Source: JANLQX01 sp043775075 (lineage in GTDB: Bacteria; Actinomycetota; Acidimicrobiia; Acidimicrobiales; JANYDT01). From it: DNA of 6,219 bases. The translations under genes were made by a program, and so were the position numbers. Of the stretch, positions 5,821-6,219 are shown piece after piece. The notes under the pieces are model-generated. The model was not told the DNA's origin. It saw only the letters and a list, made by a program, of their open reading frames with translations, and searched no databases. The stretch's first letter is position 1, and each line of letters begins with the position of its first letter. Location of the stretch: NCBI GenBank assembly GCA_043775075.1, contig JAYVSS010000381.1:1-6219 (forward strand), written 5' to 3'.

Positions 5821-6219
5821 CTATCGAGTGAGGAGGCGGGCAACGGCGTCAAGGAGCGCTTCGGCCACCACGGTTTTACTGGCGAGCGGTACGACCACAA
5901 CATCGCCGTCGGCGGCGAAGATGGTGACGGCGTTCGTGTCGTGCTCAAAGCCGACACCATTGGCGCTCACGTCGTTAGCGACAATGAGATCAAGGTGCTT
6001 GCGGGCGAGCTTTCCTCGGGCATTGGCTTCGAGATCATTGGTCTCGGCGGCAAAGCCGACGATGACCTGACCCTGCCGTCTTTCGGCACCGAGCGCACCA
6101 AGGATGTCCACTGTCGGTTCCAGCACAACTTCGGGGACGACTCCATCCTTTTTGATCTTCGAAACAGCTGCCACGGCCGGGCGAAAATCGGCAACTGCCG
6201 CCGCCATGACGACAACATC
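5821..6219 (-). CDS. coaBC: Bifunctional phosphopantothenoylcysteine decarboxylase/phosphopantothenate-cysteine ligase, C-terminal part (5' end outside window)
   Basis: The frame is open from the right window edge (6219) to a TAG at 5821-5823, giving 132 C-terminal residues. The ATG at 6207 is internal, because the four residues before it (DVVV) belong to the conserved motif. The fragment is the ligase (CoaB) domain, which joins cysteine to 4'-phosphopantothenate using CTP as a step in coenzyme A synthesis. Visible family motifs are DVVVMAAAVADFRP at the fragment start, the KIKK lysine cluster that includes the catalytic lysine of CoaB (Lys289 in E. coli Dfp), GFAAET, and the DLIVANDV segment. 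The CoaC decarboxylase half and the early CoaB residues lie right of the window. In many Actinobacteria rpoZ precedes this gene and metK follows; metK does follow here. The C-terminus is intact and ends in ARLLTR. Confidence 0.95.
   Translation of the reverse strand, partial: DVVVMAAAVADFRPAVAAVSKIKKDGVVPEVVLEPTVDILGALGAERRQGQVIVGFAAETNDLEANARGKLARKHLDLIVANDVSANGVGFEHDTNAVTIFAADGDVVVVPLASKTVVAEALLDAVARLLTR

Overview
The window is G+C-rich bacterial DNA with five protein genes, two of them cut by the window edges. The gene order coaBC-metK-priA and a PriA with no recognisable helicase motifs both point to Actinomycetota. An Acidimicrobiia-like (Ilumatobacter-type) lineage is my best guess from the style of the MetK and PriA proteins, but the sequence alone does not prove it.

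Layout, left to right. Positions 1-546 (+) hold the C-terminal end of an S41-family serine peptidase. It converges with a gene at 567-2330 (-) for a protein with a rifampin-phosphotransferase-like region and a C-terminal PEP-synthase-type phosphohistidine domain, but no ATP-grasp domain. A GC-rich hairpin lies across the two convergent stop codons. Next, all on the minus strand, come priA (2384-4333), metK (4523-5716) and the C-terminal end of coaBC (5821-6219).

Transcription on the minus strand therefore runs coaBC -> metK -> priA -> PEP-utilizing protein. A good intrinsic terminator lies between metK and priA (4442-4485), so priA and the PEP-utilizing gene probably form a unit separate from coaBC-metK. 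The coaBC-metK gap holds a hairpin directly after the coaBC stop and a second dyad closer to metK. The genes cover coenzyme A synthesis, S-adenosylmethionine synthesis and replication restart. The PEP-utilizing protein is the functional unknown.

I found no mobile element, CRISPR array, tRNA or rRNA. The points most worth a second look are the ATP-grasp-less phosphohistidine protein, the glycine-rich tandem-repeat insertion inside the helicase-dead PriA, and a tiny ORF overlapping the priA start.
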